Source: Bradyrhizobium sp. CB3481 (GTDB lineage Bacteria > Pseudomonadota > Alphaproteobacteria > Rhizobiales > Xanthobacteraceae). Taken from it: a DNA stretch of 64,000 bases. The translations under genes and the position numbers were made by a program. The notes under the pieces are model-generated. The model did no database searches and was not told where the DNA came from. It saw nothing but the letters and a program-made list of their open reading frames with translations. Location: NCBI RefSeq assembly GCF_029714305.1, contig NZ_CP121647.1, positions 2,624,501 through 2,688,500 of the forward strand. The letters run 5' to 3'. Of the stretch, positions 1 to 10,200 are shown one piece after another; the first letter of the stretch is position 1, and each line of letters begins with the position of its first letter.

Positions 1-764
1 AGCCCGCCGAGGAGGGCGGGGCGGGCGCCGACGCCATGATCAAGGACGGGCTGATGGATCGGTTCGGCATCGAGCAGGTGTACGGCATGCACAACGGCCC
101 GGGCATTCCGATCGGTTCGTTCGCGATCCGCTCCGGCCCGGTGATGGCCGCGACCGACTCGATCGACATCAAGATCGAGGGGCTCGGCGGCCACGCCGCC
201 CGTCCGAACAAGTGCATCGATTCCGTCCTAGTCGGCTCGCAGCTCATCACCGCGCTGCAGGGCATCGTCTCGCGGACCATCGATCCCCTGGACTCGGCCG
301 TGATCTCGATCTGCGAATTCCACGCCGGCAACGCCCGCAACGTCATCCCGCAGACCGCCGAGCTGCGCGGCACGGTTCGCACGCTGACGCCGGAAGTACG
401 CGAAACGGTCGAGCGGCGCGTCCGCGAAATCTGCGAGGGCATCGCCAAGATGACCGGCGCCAGGATCGAGCTGGTTTACGAGCGCGGCTATCCCGTCACC
501 AAGAACCATGCCGAGCAGACCGAGTTCGCGACCCGGGTCGCCAAGGAGGTGGCCGGCGCCCAGAACGTCCACGAGATGCCGCCGCTGATGGGCGCGGAGG
601 ATTTCTCCTACATGCTGGAGGCCCGGCCGGGCGCCTTCATCTTCTGTGGCAACGGCGACAGCGCCGGCCTGCATCACCCCGCCTATGATTTCAACGACGA
701 GGCGATCGTCTACGGCACCTCGTACTGGATCAAGCTGGTCGAGAACAAGCTGGCGGCGTCGTAA
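1..764 (+). CDS. M20 family amidohydrolase (hippurate hydrolase-like), 5' truncated by window edge
   Basis: C-terminal two thirds of an M20D zinc amidohydrolase, a cytosolic enzyme that removes an acyl group from N-acyl amino acids such as hippurate. The frame is open from base 3, before the first ATG at 36, so the true start lies upstream. Visible family marks are the GLGGHAARPN segment at the start of the dimerisation domain, MGAEDFSYML (metal-ligand Glu region) and the C-terminal LHHPAYDFND. The gene ends in front of a strong terminator, so it is the last gene of its transcript. The exact substrate cannot be read from the sequence. Confidence 0.9.
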   Translation, partial: PAEEGGAGADAMIKDGLMDRFGIEQVYGMHNGPGIPIGSFAIRSGPVMAATDSIDIKIEGLGGHAARPNKCIDSVLVGSQLITALQGIVSRTIDPLDSAVISICEFHAGNARNVIPQTAELRGTVRTLTPEVRETVERRVREICEGIAKMTGARIELVYERGYPVTKNHAEQTEFATRVAKEVAGAQNVHEMPPLMGAEDFSYMLEARPGAFIFCGNGDSAGLHHPAYDFNDEAIVYGTSYWIKLVENKLAAS

Positions 765-820
765 GCAGGCAAGAAGTCACTTCAACTTCGATCGCACATG
801 AAGTGCGACGGCGCGTAAAA

Positions 821-858
821 GAAGGCCTGTATGTTCAATACAGGCCTTCATTTTTTTT
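821..858 (+). terminator. Strong rho-independent terminator
   Basis: A perfect 12-bp stem (821-832 with 838-849) with loop GTTCA is followed by an A and eight T residues at 851-858. It lies 57 bases after the amidohydrolase stop and closes that transcript. Confidence 0.93.
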
Positions 859-965
859 GTTCGTTGAGAAGAATTTCCGTCGGCCATGTCGGCAGAAGCT
901 TCCTTCATCCGTCCTTGGAACGAAAGTGGCCGCAAGGTGCGGCTGGCTATGTGAGAGGAGCGTCG

Positions 966-1436
966 ATGAAGGTCACACAACATCTCTGGTTCGAAAGGGA
1001 CATGGAGGCCGCGATCGGCTTCTACACCTCGCTGATCCGTGGGTCCGCGATCCAGTGGGTCTCGGCTCTGCCGGCCGACAGCCCGAGCGGGCCCGCCGGC
1101 AGCGTCAAGATCGCCGCCTTCACCTTGGGCGACCAGCGCTATATGGCGATCGAGGCGGGTCCGCTCGATCCGTTCAACCACAGTTTCTCGATCATGGTCG
1201 AATGCGACACGCAGGCCGAGATCGACCATTTATGGGATGCGTTGCGGGAGGGCGGCAAGATCGAGCAATGCGGTTGGCTAAGGGATCGCTGGGGCCTTTC
1301 CTGGCAGATTGCACCGCGACGGCTTGGGGAATTGATGGCCGATCCAGATCCCGCCAAGGCAAAGCGCGTTTCCGAGGCCATGCTGAAAATGGTGAAGTTT
1401 GATATCGCGGAATTGGAAGCTGCGGCGCGGGGCTGA
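966..1436 (+). CDS. VOC family protein (PhnB / 3-dmu-9_3-mt type)
   Basis: A 156-residue single-domain protein of the vicinal-oxygen-chelate fold. The family signature is the late motif WLRDRWGLSWQI, with the early QHLWFERDMEAAIGFY typical of the PhnB-like branch. Many members have no known substrate, and the old name demethylubiquinone methyltransferase is misleading. ATG 966 is chosen because GAGAGGAG lies just upstream; the open frame reaches back to 831 but would cross the terminator. The gene stands alone. Confidence 0.88.
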   Translation: MKVTQHLWFERDMEAAIGFYTSLIRGSAIQWVSALPADSPSGPAGSVKIAAFTLGDQRYMAIEAGPLDPFNHSFSIMVECDTQAEIDHLWDALREGGKIEQCGWLRDRWGLSWQIAPRRLGELMADPDPAKAKRVSEAMLKMVKFDIAELEAAARG

Positions 1437-1728
1437 ACGCTTGGGCGTGCAGCGCCGAACAGCCAACGCGTGACCAGCCGACAGGGAGGTTGCGTGCGGT
1501 GCAATAAGGAGAGGAGTTGAAGGGAAGTGGGTCGCGCGCTGCACGGCGCCGGGGCTGGAGGAGGACCGCGCAGCGCGTCGACCATATGGGAGCGTCATAG
1601 CGTGACCAAGACGTCCCACATTCCCTTGAGAATGCGATTGTGTCTCCAATCAATTAATAGTTGCAAACGGGATTGTCAATTTTTCCCGTTATATTTCACC
1701 AGAAATTGCGGGTCGGGATCGGCGAAAT

Positions 1729-3186
1729 TCAGGCCGCATGTGCCGATTTTCGCAGCACCTCGGCGGCGATTTTGAGGTCCTGGACGAAGCGCCGGTATTC
1801 GCGCGCCTTGGCCTCCGCATCGGGCAATCGGAGCAGATAGGACGGATGCACCGTCACCAGCGCCCGGGTTCCATCATCTAGATCGATCGGACGGCCGCGA
1901 TTCCTGTTGATCGGCGTAATCTTGCCGAACACGCTTTGCGCGGCGGTGGCGCCCATCGCCACCACCAGGTCAGGCCGGATAGCGGCCAGCTCGCGTTCAT
2001 ACCATTGCCGGCACGCCCGTATCTCCGGCGTGTTCGGCTTCTGGTGCAGCCGGATCTTGCCACGCGGCACGAATTTGAAATGTTTCACCGCATTGGTGAC
2101 GTAGACCTTGCGGCGGTCGATCCCGGCCTCTTCCAGCGCACGATCCAGCATCTGCCCCGCGGGGCCGACGAACGGCTTGCCGGCGAGATCTTCCTTGTCA
2201 CCGGGTTGCTCGCCGACCAGTATGATCCGCGCCGTCTGCCTTCCTTCGCCGAACACGGTCTGGGTCGCGTGCTTGTAAAGATGGCAGGCGCGGCAATCGG
2301 CGGCTTCCTCGCGGAGTGCCTCGATTTCGTCCAAGCGCTTGCGTGCCATGTCGTCCGCTCTATCGCCCGTCTGGGGCGGCTCCGGCCGCTTCTGCGGCTT
2401 GTGCGGTTCGCTTGCTGCCTTTGCGATCATCGCGCTGGCGATGCGTTCCGCGCCTTCGGTCAGGGGTTTAATCAATGAGGCCTCCGGCAGGTTCCGCCAG
2501 TATTTGCGCGGCATCTCCTTCTGCATGGCCTGAACCTTCAGCCGGGCGGGGTTGAAAATGCTGGCGTAGTAGCGCCGCCAGGTTTCCTCCAGCCGATCGG
2601 CGGTCGGCGCTTCGCTTTTGCCGACCCCGGGCGTGATCGAGACCGCATGGCCGTCCCAATGCGCGCAGACATCGGGGGTGAGGATCGACCAGGGCATGTC
2701 GGCGAAGCGGCGTGCGAAGAACGGGGCGGCCAGCTCGACGATGTGGTGCTCCGGCTCGAACCAGGCGACGAAGTGCGACTTCTGCTCGCGGCCAACTTCG
2801 CGGAAGCGGACGAAGGCGTGCATCTTGTGCTCGTCGCGGCGCACTGCCTTCGCCATGGCGGCGATCTCGGCCACATAGGGATCGGTCGCGATTTCGAGCA
2901 GGTCGTGATTGCTGCGCAGCCGCCAGAGCAGGCGGTAGAGCAGGGCGAACCGTTCGGGATTACGGTGCAGGATCGCGATCTCGGCCAGTTCGACAAATCG
3001 AGCCGGGACGTTGAAGGTGCCGTGGGGTGGTTCGAGCGGCGGATCGGTCGGCTCGAACAGGCCGGGCGCATCACCAGCCACGCGCCAGGTCACGTCGGAG
3101 GGTTTGACGTCGTTCAACGCCAGCGCCCGTGCTGCTTTGCGCCAGCCGTCGAAATCGGTTTCGCTATCGAGGGTGATGTGGTGCAT
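1729..3186 (-). CDS. DUF4130-UdgX fusion: uracil-DNA glycosylase superfamily protein
   Basis: 485 residues with two domains. Residues about 70-250 match DUF4130, usually found next to or fused with UdgX. Residues about 290-480 are a family-4-like uracil-DNA glycosylase of the UdgX type, with GEQPGDKEDL (325-334) and the HPS motif (447-449). The UdgX-specific loop reads RGKIRLHQKP, so Arg379-x-His381 matches the Arg/His pair that in mycobacterial UdgX forms a covalent bond to the abasic site after uracil removal. Cluster-type cysteines are C298, C301 and C392; a fourth ligand is unclear because the usual Cys position holds His369. Start 3186 is chosen over 3201 for its GGAGAG ribosome site. 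It follows the radical-SAM gene on the same strand. Confidence 0.9.
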   Translation of the reverse strand: MHHITLDSETDFDGWRKAARALALNDVKPSDVTWRVAGDAPGLFEPTDPPLEPPHGTFNVPARFVELAEIAILHRNPERFALLYRLLWRLRSNHDLLEIATDPYVAEIAAMAKAVRRDEHKMHAFVRFREVGREQKSHFVAWFEPEHHIVELAAPFFARRFADMPWSILTPDVCAHWDGHAVSITPGVGKSEAPTADRLEETWRRYYASIFNPARLKVQAMQKEMPRKYWRNLPEASLIKPLTEGAERIASAMIAKAASEPHKPQKRPEPPQTGDRADDMARKRLDEIEALREEAADCRACHLYKHATQTVFGEGRQTARIILVGEQPGDKEDLAGKPFVGPAGQMLDRALEEAGIDRRKVYVTNAVKHFKFVPRGKIRLHQKPNTPEIRACRQWYERELAAIRPDLVVAMGATAAQSVFGKITPINRNRGRPIDLDDGTRALVTVHPSYLLRLPDAEAKAREYRRFVQDLKIAAEVLRKSAHAA

Positions 3187-3209
3187 CTGTACTCTCCGCA
3201 TACTCCGCC

Positions 3210-3354
3210 GTCATTGCGAGCCACCTGGTCGGCGCGAAGCGCCGCCGGATGACAGGCTCCGCGAAGCAATCCATTTCTCGGCCTGTTGAGGCATGGACTG
3301 CTTCGTCGCTTCGCTCCCTTGCGCAAACGCTTCGCGTTTGTCGCAGGCAATGAC
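3210..3354 (+). repeat. Composite palindromic repeat of the GTCATTGCGAGC family
   Basis: The block starts GTCATTGCGAGC and ends GCAATGACG, with internal inverted segments (GCGAAGCAATCCAT near 3270 against ATGGACTGCTTCG near 3293). It fills almost the entire gap between the radical-SAM gene and the UdgX gene, so it sits inside a probable operon and could form structure in the mRNA. Confidence 0.75.
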
Positions 3355-3362
3355 GCCGGTGG

Positions 3363-4601
3363 TCAAAACCCAAATCCCAACTGCGTCGCCTTCGGCTTGA
3401 ATCGTTCCATGAGGCCCGCACCATCGAGCAGGCGCGGCGACGGACGGTGGTCGCCGAGCACGATGAACGGCAGCGCTTTCTTCTGCGGAATGTGCAGCCG
3501 CGCCAGATCGGAAAGGCGGATCGTGGTCAGGCGGCGCGTGGTGATGATGCGGTCGACCGCCTTGGTGCCAAAGCCCGGCACGCGCAATAGTTCCTCGCGG
3601 CTGGCGGTTGCGACATTGAGCGGAAAGCGGTCGCGGTGGCGCAGCGCCCAGGCCAGTTTCGGGTCGATGTCGAGCCGCAGCATGCCCTTGGCCTCGTCGA
3701 CGATCTCGCCGGCGTCGAACCCATAGAACCGCATCAGCCAGTCGGCCTGATAGAGCCGGTGCTCGCGAACAAGCGGCGGCGCAGCCAGCGGCAGCGCGCG
3801 GCTGGCATCCGGGATCGGGCTGAAGGCCGAATAATAGACGCGCTTGAGGCGGTAGGAGCCGTAGAGATTGGCGCTGGTGTCGAGGATGGTTTTGTCATTG
3901 GCTGTATCGGCGCCGATGATCATCTGCGTGCTCTGGCCGGCCGGCGCAAAGCGCGGCGGCTTTGCCCTGGTTGCGGCCTGGCTGTTCTCCTTGGCTTCAT
4001 CCAGCTTCAGGCGCAGCCGGCCCATGGTGCGGCGGATCGCGCGCACGTCCTTCTCCGGCGCGAATTTGGCGAGGCTGTTCTCCAGCGGCATTTCGATGTT
4101 GATAGAGAGACGGTCGGCATATTTGCCGGCCTCCGCGATCAGCGCGTCGTCGGCCTCCGGAATTGTCTTGAGATGAATGTAGCCGCGGAAGTGATGCTCC
4201 TCGCGCAGTTTTCGCGCGACGCTTACCACCTGCTCCATGGTGTAATCCGCGCTGCGAATGATGCCGGAGGAGAGAAACAATCCCTCGATGTAGTTGCGGC
4301 GGTAGAAGTCGATCGTCAGCTGCACAATCTCGTCGACGGTGAAGCGGGCACGCGGCACGTTCGAGGAGGTGCGGTTGACGCAATATAAGCAGTCGTAATT
4401 GCAGGCGTTGGTGAGCAGCACCTTCAATAGCGAGATGCAGCGGCCATCAGGCGCATAGGAATGGCAGATACCCATGCCAGGTGCGGTCGAGCCGAGGCCC
4501 TTGCCGTCGCTGGAATCCCGCCTTTCCGTGCCGGAGGAGGCGCAGGAAGCATCGTATTTCGCAGCATCGGCCAGGATTTCCAGCTTACGTTGCACGTCCA
4601 T
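3363..4601 (-). CDS. Putative DNA modification/repair radical SAM protein (UdgX-linked)
   Basis: 412 residues. The radical-SAM cluster motif is CNYDCLYC (C67, C71, C74). Near the C-terminus LLRVPGFGTKAVDRI is a helix-hairpin-helix DNA-binding motif. This domain order and the UdgX neighbour match the family named for its link to uracil-DNA glycosylase; its reaction is unknown. Start 4601 (MDVQRKLEIL) is preferred because the longer frame to 5117 would run through the LexA box and antisense to imuA. The gene is transcribed away from imuA, with 163 bases between their starts, and lies upstream of the UdgX gene. Confidence 0.9.
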   Translation of the reverse strand: MDVQRKLEILADAAKYDASCASSGTERRDSSDGKGLGSTAPGMGICHSYAPDGRCISLLKVLLTNACNYDCLYCVNRTSSNVPRARFTVDEIVQLTIDFYRRNYIEGLFLSSGIIRSADYTMEQVVSVARKLREEHHFRGYIHLKTIPEADDALIAEAGKYADRLSINIEMPLENSLAKFAPEKDVRAIRRTMGRLRLKLDEAKENSQAATRAKPPRFAPAGQSTQMIIGADTANDKTILDTSANLYGSYRLKRVYYSAFSPIPDASRALPLAAPPLVREHRLYQADWLMRFYGFDAGEIVDEAKGMLRLDIDPKLAWALRHRDRFPLNVATASREELLRVPGFGTKAVDRIITTRRLTTIRLSDLARLHIPQKKALPFIVLGDHRPSPRLLDGAGLMERFKPKATQLGFGF

Positions 4602-4683
4602 CGGTGAATCCCTTTGATTCCGCTCATGAATCGCCCTGATGTCGATCTCGATTGACTCTGCTTGGGCTGTTAGCTTTATATTA

Positions 4684-4698
4684 GAACATATCATGAAC
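4684..4698. promoter_or_regulatory. LexA (SOS) box
   Basis: GAAC-ATATCAT-GAAC is an exact match to the alphaproteobacterial SOS consensus GAAC-N7-GAAC. It lies 66 bases before the imuA start and 82 bases before the radical-SAM start. The mutasome is a known LexA target in this class; shared control of the leftward pair is an inference. Confidence 0.88.
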
Positions 4699-4764
4699 GA
4701 TTGGGCCAGCCGCGCGTTCACTTCGGGAAGAAGCGGCAAGGCCAAATTCCAGAAGGAGCGGCGC

Positions 4765-5556
4765 ATGAGCGGCGCACGCACAAGCACGCTTGCGACTTTG
4801 CGGGGAAGCATCGAGCGCCTGGAGCAGGGCGCGGCGCATGATCTCAACAGGGTTGCGCTCGGCCATATGGTTGCGGATGCAACGTTGCAGGGCGGACTGG
4901 CGCGCGCGGCGGTGCACGAGGTATTCGCCGAGGGACACCAGAGCGCGACGGCCACCGGCTTCATCGCTGGCCTCGCGGGACGGATGTCGTCACGCCGGCC
5001 GCTGGTCTGGGTGCGGCAGGATTTTTCGGAAATTGAAACAGGCGCCCTCTCGATGAGCGGGCTGTGCGAATTGGGTCTTGATCCGCGGCTGCTGGTGACC
5101 GTGCGCGCCCAGGACACCGATGCCGCGCTGCGGACCGCCGCCGATGCGCTGGCCTGCGATGCGCTCGGCGCCGTCGTGTTGGAGGTCTGGGGGCAGGCGC
5201 GTCAGCTCGATCTCGTCGCCAGCCGCAAACTCACGCTGGCCGCGCAGGCTTCCGGTGTCACGGCCTTGCTGCTGCGGGTGGCGGCGGAGCCGCGGCCTTC
5301 GACCGCGGAAACCAGATGGATCGTGCGCGCGGCGCACTCGCCGCCGTCTGGTCCTTGGAGTGCGTGGGGCGCGCCAGTGTTCGACGCGCAGCTTGTTCGT
5401 AACCGTCATGGCCCGGTCGGCCGCTGGATCATGGAATGGAAATGCGATGAGTGCCTCTTCAGCGAACCGGCGGCGTATTCTCAGCCTGTGGCTGCCACGC
5501 CTGCCCGTCGATCGCATCCAGCGGCGGCTTATGCAGGCCAGCGCCGCGCAAGCTGA
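4765..5556 (+). CDS. imuA: ImuA, RecA-like accessory protein of the mutasome
   Basis: 263 residues, RecA/SulA-related, the first gene of the imuA-imuB-dnaE2 cassette for SOS mutagenesis. ATG 4765 follows AGAAGGAGCGGCGC, a good ribosome site; the frame is open to 4639 but that start would lie ahead of the LexA box. Residues such as VWVRQDFSEIE and the middle LGLDPRLLVTVRAQD are typical of the family. The 3' end overlaps imuB by 110 bases in another frame, so the two are translationally linked. Confidence 0.88.
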   Translation: MSGARTSTLATLRGSIERLEQGAAHDLNRVALGHMVADATLQGGLARAAVHEVFAEGHQSATATGFIAGLAGRMSSRRPLVWVRQDFSEIETGALSMSGLCELGLDPRLLVTVRAQDTDAALRTAADALACDALGAVVLEVWGQARQLDLVASRKLTLAAQASGVTALLLRVAAEPRPSTAETRWIVRAAHSPPSGPWSAWGAPVFDAQLVRNRHGPVGRWIMEWKCDECLFSEPAAYSQPVAATPARRSHPAAAYAGQRRAS

Positions 5557-7255
5557 AAACTGCAAAGCGGATGAAAATTCCGTTTCGAGTCTCGCTGCTT
5601 GCGACACGACCGGTGCGCTCCCTCCCCCCTTGCGGGGGAGGGCTGGGGAGAGGGGTAAGCCACAGACACCGCCGTTGCCGCCACCCCTCTCCCTAACCCT
5701 CCCCCGCAAGGGGGGAGGGAACAACAGTGGTGCGCCGGTTGATACCTCCAGCCACACGACCAGTGCGCAAACTTACCCCACCGTCGTCGTCGCCAAGCAG
5801 CACAATGCCATCCTGATCCATTCGCTGGATGAGGCCGCCGTCCGCGCCGGCCTTTCGATCGGCCTGCCGCTCGCCAATGCCCGCGCGATCTGCCCTGAAA
5901 TGACGGTGTTCGACGCCGATGAAGTGGCCGACCGCAAGACGCTCGAGGACATCGCCGACTGGTGCGATCGCTTCGCGCCGCTGGTGGCGCTCGATTCTCC
6001 ATACGGGCTCTATCTCGACATCACCGGCTGCGCTCATCTGTTCGGCGGCGAACGCGCGCTGTTGCAGATCGTCATGGGCGCGCTGAGCCACCGCGGCTTT
6101 ACGGTTAGCGCCGCGATCGCCTCCACCGCGATCTGCGCCCGCACGCTGACGCGGCACGCCTCCGGAAAGATCGTCGCCGACGGCGAGGAGGCGGAAGCTG
6201 TCGCGCCACTGCCGGTCTCCGCGCTCGGCACTGAAGATGCCATCATCGCCGGTCTGCGCCGTGCAGGATTGAAGACCATCGGCGACGTCGCCTTGCGTGC
6301 GCCCCACGAAATCACCGCGCGGTTCGGCGCGGCCTTTACGGCACGGTTGCAGCAGGCGCTCGGGCAGGGCGATGGGCCGATCAGCCCGCGAAAGCCGCTG
6401 CCGGATTACATCGTCGAGAAACGTTTTCCCGATCCAGTTGCCACCGACACCGTGATCGCGATGAACCTCTTGGCGCTGGCTGCCATGCTGGTCACGGCGA
6501 TGGACAAGCAGGGCAAGGGCGCCCGAAAGCTGGAAGCAAGTTTTTTCCGCACCGACGGCGCGGTGCGGACGATTTCAGTTGAAACCGGACGTCCGGTGAC
6601 GAAGCCTGAGATGATCGACCGCCTGTTCCGCGAGCGGTTAGAGGCGCTCAACGATCCTCTCGATCCCGGCTTCGGTTTCGATCTGATCCGGCTTTCCGCC
6701 AGCCGCACCGAAATCGTGGTGCAGCAGCAGCGCGACCTCGACGCGAACGTCCATGACAATGATGAATTGTCCGCGCTGATCGACCGTATCGCCGCGCGCA
6801 TCGGGGGAAAACGCGTCGTAGTGCATCTGCCCGCCGATACTCACATTCCCGAAAGCGCCGTGCTGGCGGTCGCTGCGCAGCATCATCTCGCCGCGGCGAC
6901 GCAGGCAGCATGGCCCGAACGCATCGAGGGCGAGCCGCCGCTGCGTCCCTTGCGGCTGTTCGAAAAGCCAGAACCGATCAAGGTGCCTTTCGCCACCGTG
7001 CCTGACGGGCCGCCGCACCAGTTCACCTGGCGGCGCGTGACGCACGCGGTGGTGCGGGTGGAAGGACCCGAGCGGATCGCCATGGAATGGTGGAAGCCAA
7101 ACGGCGACGGCCCGACGCGGGATTATTTCCGCATCGAGGATGAAGCCGGCCGGCGCTTCTGGATTTTTCGCGGCGGTCTCTATGACAGCGAGCCGGCGGA
7201 TGAGGAGGGCGAGCCCGCGCCGGTCAGATGGTTCGTGCATGGGCTGTTCGCATGA
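5447..7255 (+). CDS. imuB: ImuB, Y-family polymerase-like mutasome protein with an in-frame repeat insertion
   Basis: 602 residues. ImuB resembles a DinB-type polymerase that lacks catalytic activity and tethers DnaE2 to the beta clamp. Family sequence is seen in RRRILSLWLPRLPVDRIQRR at the N-terminus, YLDITGCAHLFGGE, and the C-terminal domain ending FWIFRGGLYD. Residues 58-91 are not family sequence: they are the translation of a palindromic repeat (5620-5719), giving a Pro/Arg/Gly-rich stretch between the first helix and the strand TVVVAKQHN. Start 5447 lies within imuA. The stop overlaps the dnaE2 start as ATGA. Confidence 0.9.
   Translation: MSASSANRRRILSLWLPRLPVDRIQRRLMQASAAQAENCKADENSVSSLAACDTTGALPPPLRGRAGERGKPQTPPLPPPLSLTLPRKGGGNNSGAPVDTSSHTTSAQTYPTVVVAKQHNAILIHSLDEAAVRAGLSIGLPLANARAICPEMTVFDADEVADRKTLEDIADWCDRFAPLVALDSPYGLYLDITGCAHLFGGERALLQIVMGALSHRGFTVSAAIASTAICARTLTRHASGKIVADGEEAEAVAPLPVSALGTEDAIIAGLRRAGLKTIGDVALRAPHEITARFGAAFTARLQQALGQGDGPISPRKPLPDYIVEKRFPDPVATDTVIAMNLLALAAMLVTAMDKQGKGARKLEASFFRTDGAVRTISVETGRPVTKPEMIDRLFRERLEALNDPLDPGFGFDLIRLSASRTEIVVQQQRDLDANVHDNDELSALIDRIAARIGGKRVVVHLPADTHIPESAVLAVAAQHHLAAATQAAWPERIEGEPPLRPLRLFEKPEPIKVPFATVPDGPPHQFTWRRVTHAVVRVEGPERIAMEWWKPNGDGPTRDYFRIEDEAGRRFWIFRGGLYDSEPADEEGEPAPVRWFVHGLFA
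5620..5719. repeat. Palindromic repeat inserted in frame within imuB
   Basis: Two 37-base arms (5620-5656 and 5683-5719) are inverted copies with two mismatches, separated by 26 bases. Each arm itself contains a CCCCC(T)TGCGGGGG hairpin. The element adds codons without a stop or frameshift. Confidence 0.92.
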
Positions 7256-10200
7256 AAAACTTTGTTCCTGCTTATGCCGAAATCGGCATCACCAGCAATT
7301 TCTCGTTCCTGCGTGGCGGCTCCGATCCGCGCGCCTATGTGCATCAGGCGAGCGAGCTCGGCATTCCCGTCATCGGCCTCGCCGACCACAACACGCTGGC
7401 CGGCGTGGTGCGCGCCTACAAGGAGCTCGAGAATCCCGAGGTCAAGCACGCGCCAAAGCTCCTGATCGGCGCGCGGATCGTCTTCGTCGACGACACGCCC
7501 GATATTCTGGTCTATCCGCGCGACCGCGCTGCCTACGGCCGGCTCTGCCAGCTACTCACCCGCGGCAAGCGCGGCAACGACATCAATCGGATCGAGAAGG
7601 GCGAATGCCATCTGCGGTTCGAGGATCTGCTCGACTTCGCCGAGGGGCAGCTTCTGGTGCTAGCGCTGCCGCACCGTTTCGACGCAGAAGGCGCGCAAAA
7701 GATTCTGGAACGGCTAAAGGCGAGCCGCGCCGATGGCGTCTGGCTCGCCGCCAGCCTGCTCTACCGCGGCGACGATCGGCGCCGCCTTGCGCATCTGCAC
7801 CATATCGCGCGCGCCGCCAAGGTGCCGCTGCTCGCGACCAACGAGGTGCTGTACCACAATCCCGCCCGCCGCAGGCTGCAGGATGTGCTGACCTGCATCC
7901 GCGAGAAGACCACGATCGACGCCATCGGCCGGCGGCTGGAGGCCAATGCCGAGCGCCACCTCAAGCCTGTCAGTGAAATGGCGCGGCTGTTTCGCGATCT
8001 TCCCGAGGCTGTTGCCGAAACCATGCGCTTTGCGAGCCGCATTTCATTCTCGCTCGACCAGCTCAAATACCAGTATCCGGACGAGCCGGTGCCGCCGGGC
8101 AAGACCGCACAGCAGCATCTGGAAGATCTCACCTGGGCCGGCGTCGACAAATATTTCGGCGGGGTGATCGATGACAAGCTGCGCGCGACCTTGCGAAAAG
8201 AACTCGATCTGATCGCCGAATTGAAATACGCGCATTATTTCCTCACCGTGCATGACATCGTGCAGTATGCGCGCAGCCAGAACATCCTCTGCCAGGGGCG
8301 GGGCTCGGCGGCGAACTCGGCCGTGTGCTACGTGCTCGGCGTCACCTCGGTCGATCCGACCAAGGTCGATTTGCTGTTCGAGCGCTTCATCTCCAAGGAG
8401 CGGCTGGAGCCGCCCGACATCGACGTCGATTTCGAGCATTCGCGGCGCGAGGAGGTAATGCAATATGTCTACCGCCGCTACGGCCGCCACCGCGCCGCGA
8501 TCATTGCGACCGTCATCCATTATCGCCCGCGCAGCGCGATCCGCGATGTCGGCAAGGCGCTGGGGCTGACCGAGGACGTCACCGCGGCGCTTGCCGACAC
8601 GGTGTGGGGAAGCTGGGGCAAGGGCCTCAACGAGATGCAGGTCCGCCAGGCCGGGCTCGACCCGCAGAACGCCATGGTCGAGCTTGCCGTGGAGCTCGCC
8701 ACCGAGCTGATCGAATTCCCCCGCCATTTGTCGCAGCATGTCGGCGGCTACGTGCTGACGCAGGACCGGCTCGACACCTATGTGCCGATCGGCAATGCCG
8801 CGATGGATGACCGTACCTTCATCGAATGGGACAAGGACGACGTCGACGCGCTGAGCATGATGAAGGTCGACGTGCTCGCCCTGGGCATGCTGACCTGCAT
8901 CCGAAAATGTTTTGACCTGATCGCCGGCCACAAGGGCAAGCGCTACGAACTGGCTGACATCAAGGCGATCGACAACGACGATGTTTTCAAGATGCTACAG
9001 AGGGGGGAGTCCCTCGGCGTGTTCCAGGTCGAGAGCCGCGCGCAGATGAACATGTTGCCGCGCCTGAAGCCGAAGACGTTTTACGATCTCGTCATTGAAG
9101 TCGCGATCGTGCGGCCAGGTCCGATCCAGGGCGACATGGTGCATCCGTATCTGCGGCGGCGGAACGGCAAGGAAAAGGTTAGCTATCCGTCGCCGGCGCC
9201 TGACCAAGGCCCGGCGGATGAACTGTACCGCGTGCTGCACAAGACGCTCGGTGTGCCGCTGTTTCAGGAGCAGGCGATGCGGATTGCGATCGAGGCGGCC
9301 AGGTTCACCTCCGAAGAGGCCAACGGCCTGCGCCGTGCGATGGCGACCTTCCGCAATGTCGGTACCATCGGCAAGTACGAAGACAAGCTGATCGGCAACA
9401 TGGTCGCACGCGGCTACGATCCCGATTTCGCCAGAAGCTGTTTTGAGCAGATCAAGGGTTTCGGTAGTTACGGCTTTCCGGAAAGCCATGCCGCGAGCTT
9501 TGCCCAGCTCGTCTATGTCTCGTCATGGCTGAAGCATTATCACCCGGACGCGTTCTGCTGCGGCCTGCTCAATTCGCAGCCGATGGGCTTTTACGCCCCT
9601 GCGCAGATCGTCGGCGACGCCCGCAAGAACGGCGTCGAGGTCCGCGAGATCGATGTGTCCTACAGCTTTGCGCAGAACACGCTGGAGGAAGGGGACGGCA
9701 AATACTGCGCGGTGCGCCTCGGCTTCCGCCAGATCGACGGGTTTCATTGGCTCGATGAGGATGAGGAGAGGTTGAAGCGAATGCAGGCGTCATTCCGGGG
9801 CACGCGAAGCGTGAACCCGGAATCTCGAGGTTCCGGGTTCACTGCTATCGCAGCGCCCCAGAATGACAACATAGAAAGAGAGCAAGACTGGGCCGACCGC
9901 ATTGTCGCCGCCCGCAGGCGCCGACCCTTCACCTCGCTTGAAGAGTTCGCCCGCGACACCGGCCTGCCGAAGCGCGCGCTGATCCTGCTCGCCGATGCCG
10001 ATGCCTTCCGCTCGATCGGGCTCGATCGCCGCGCGGCGCTGTGGGCGGTGCGGCGGCTGCCGGATGACGTGCCGCTGCCGCTATTTCAGGCCGCGGTCGC
10101 CCGCGAGCAGCCCGACGAGAACGCAAAGCCGCTGCCACAGATGCCGCTGCCGGAGCAGGTGGTCGCCGACTACCAGACGGTCCGCCTGTCGCTGAAGGGC

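Noticed and set aside
3636..4388. Long plus-strand ORF over the radical SAM gene
   Set aside because: It is a GC-driven shadow: Arg/Ala/Gly/Val-rich, no motif, no ribosome site, wholly antisense to a gene with a clear CxxxCxxC site.
5620..5719. A novel Pro/Arg-rich domain in ImuB
   Set aside because: The stretch is explained by a near-perfect 37-base inverted repeat, so it is an inserted repeat rather than an evolved domain.
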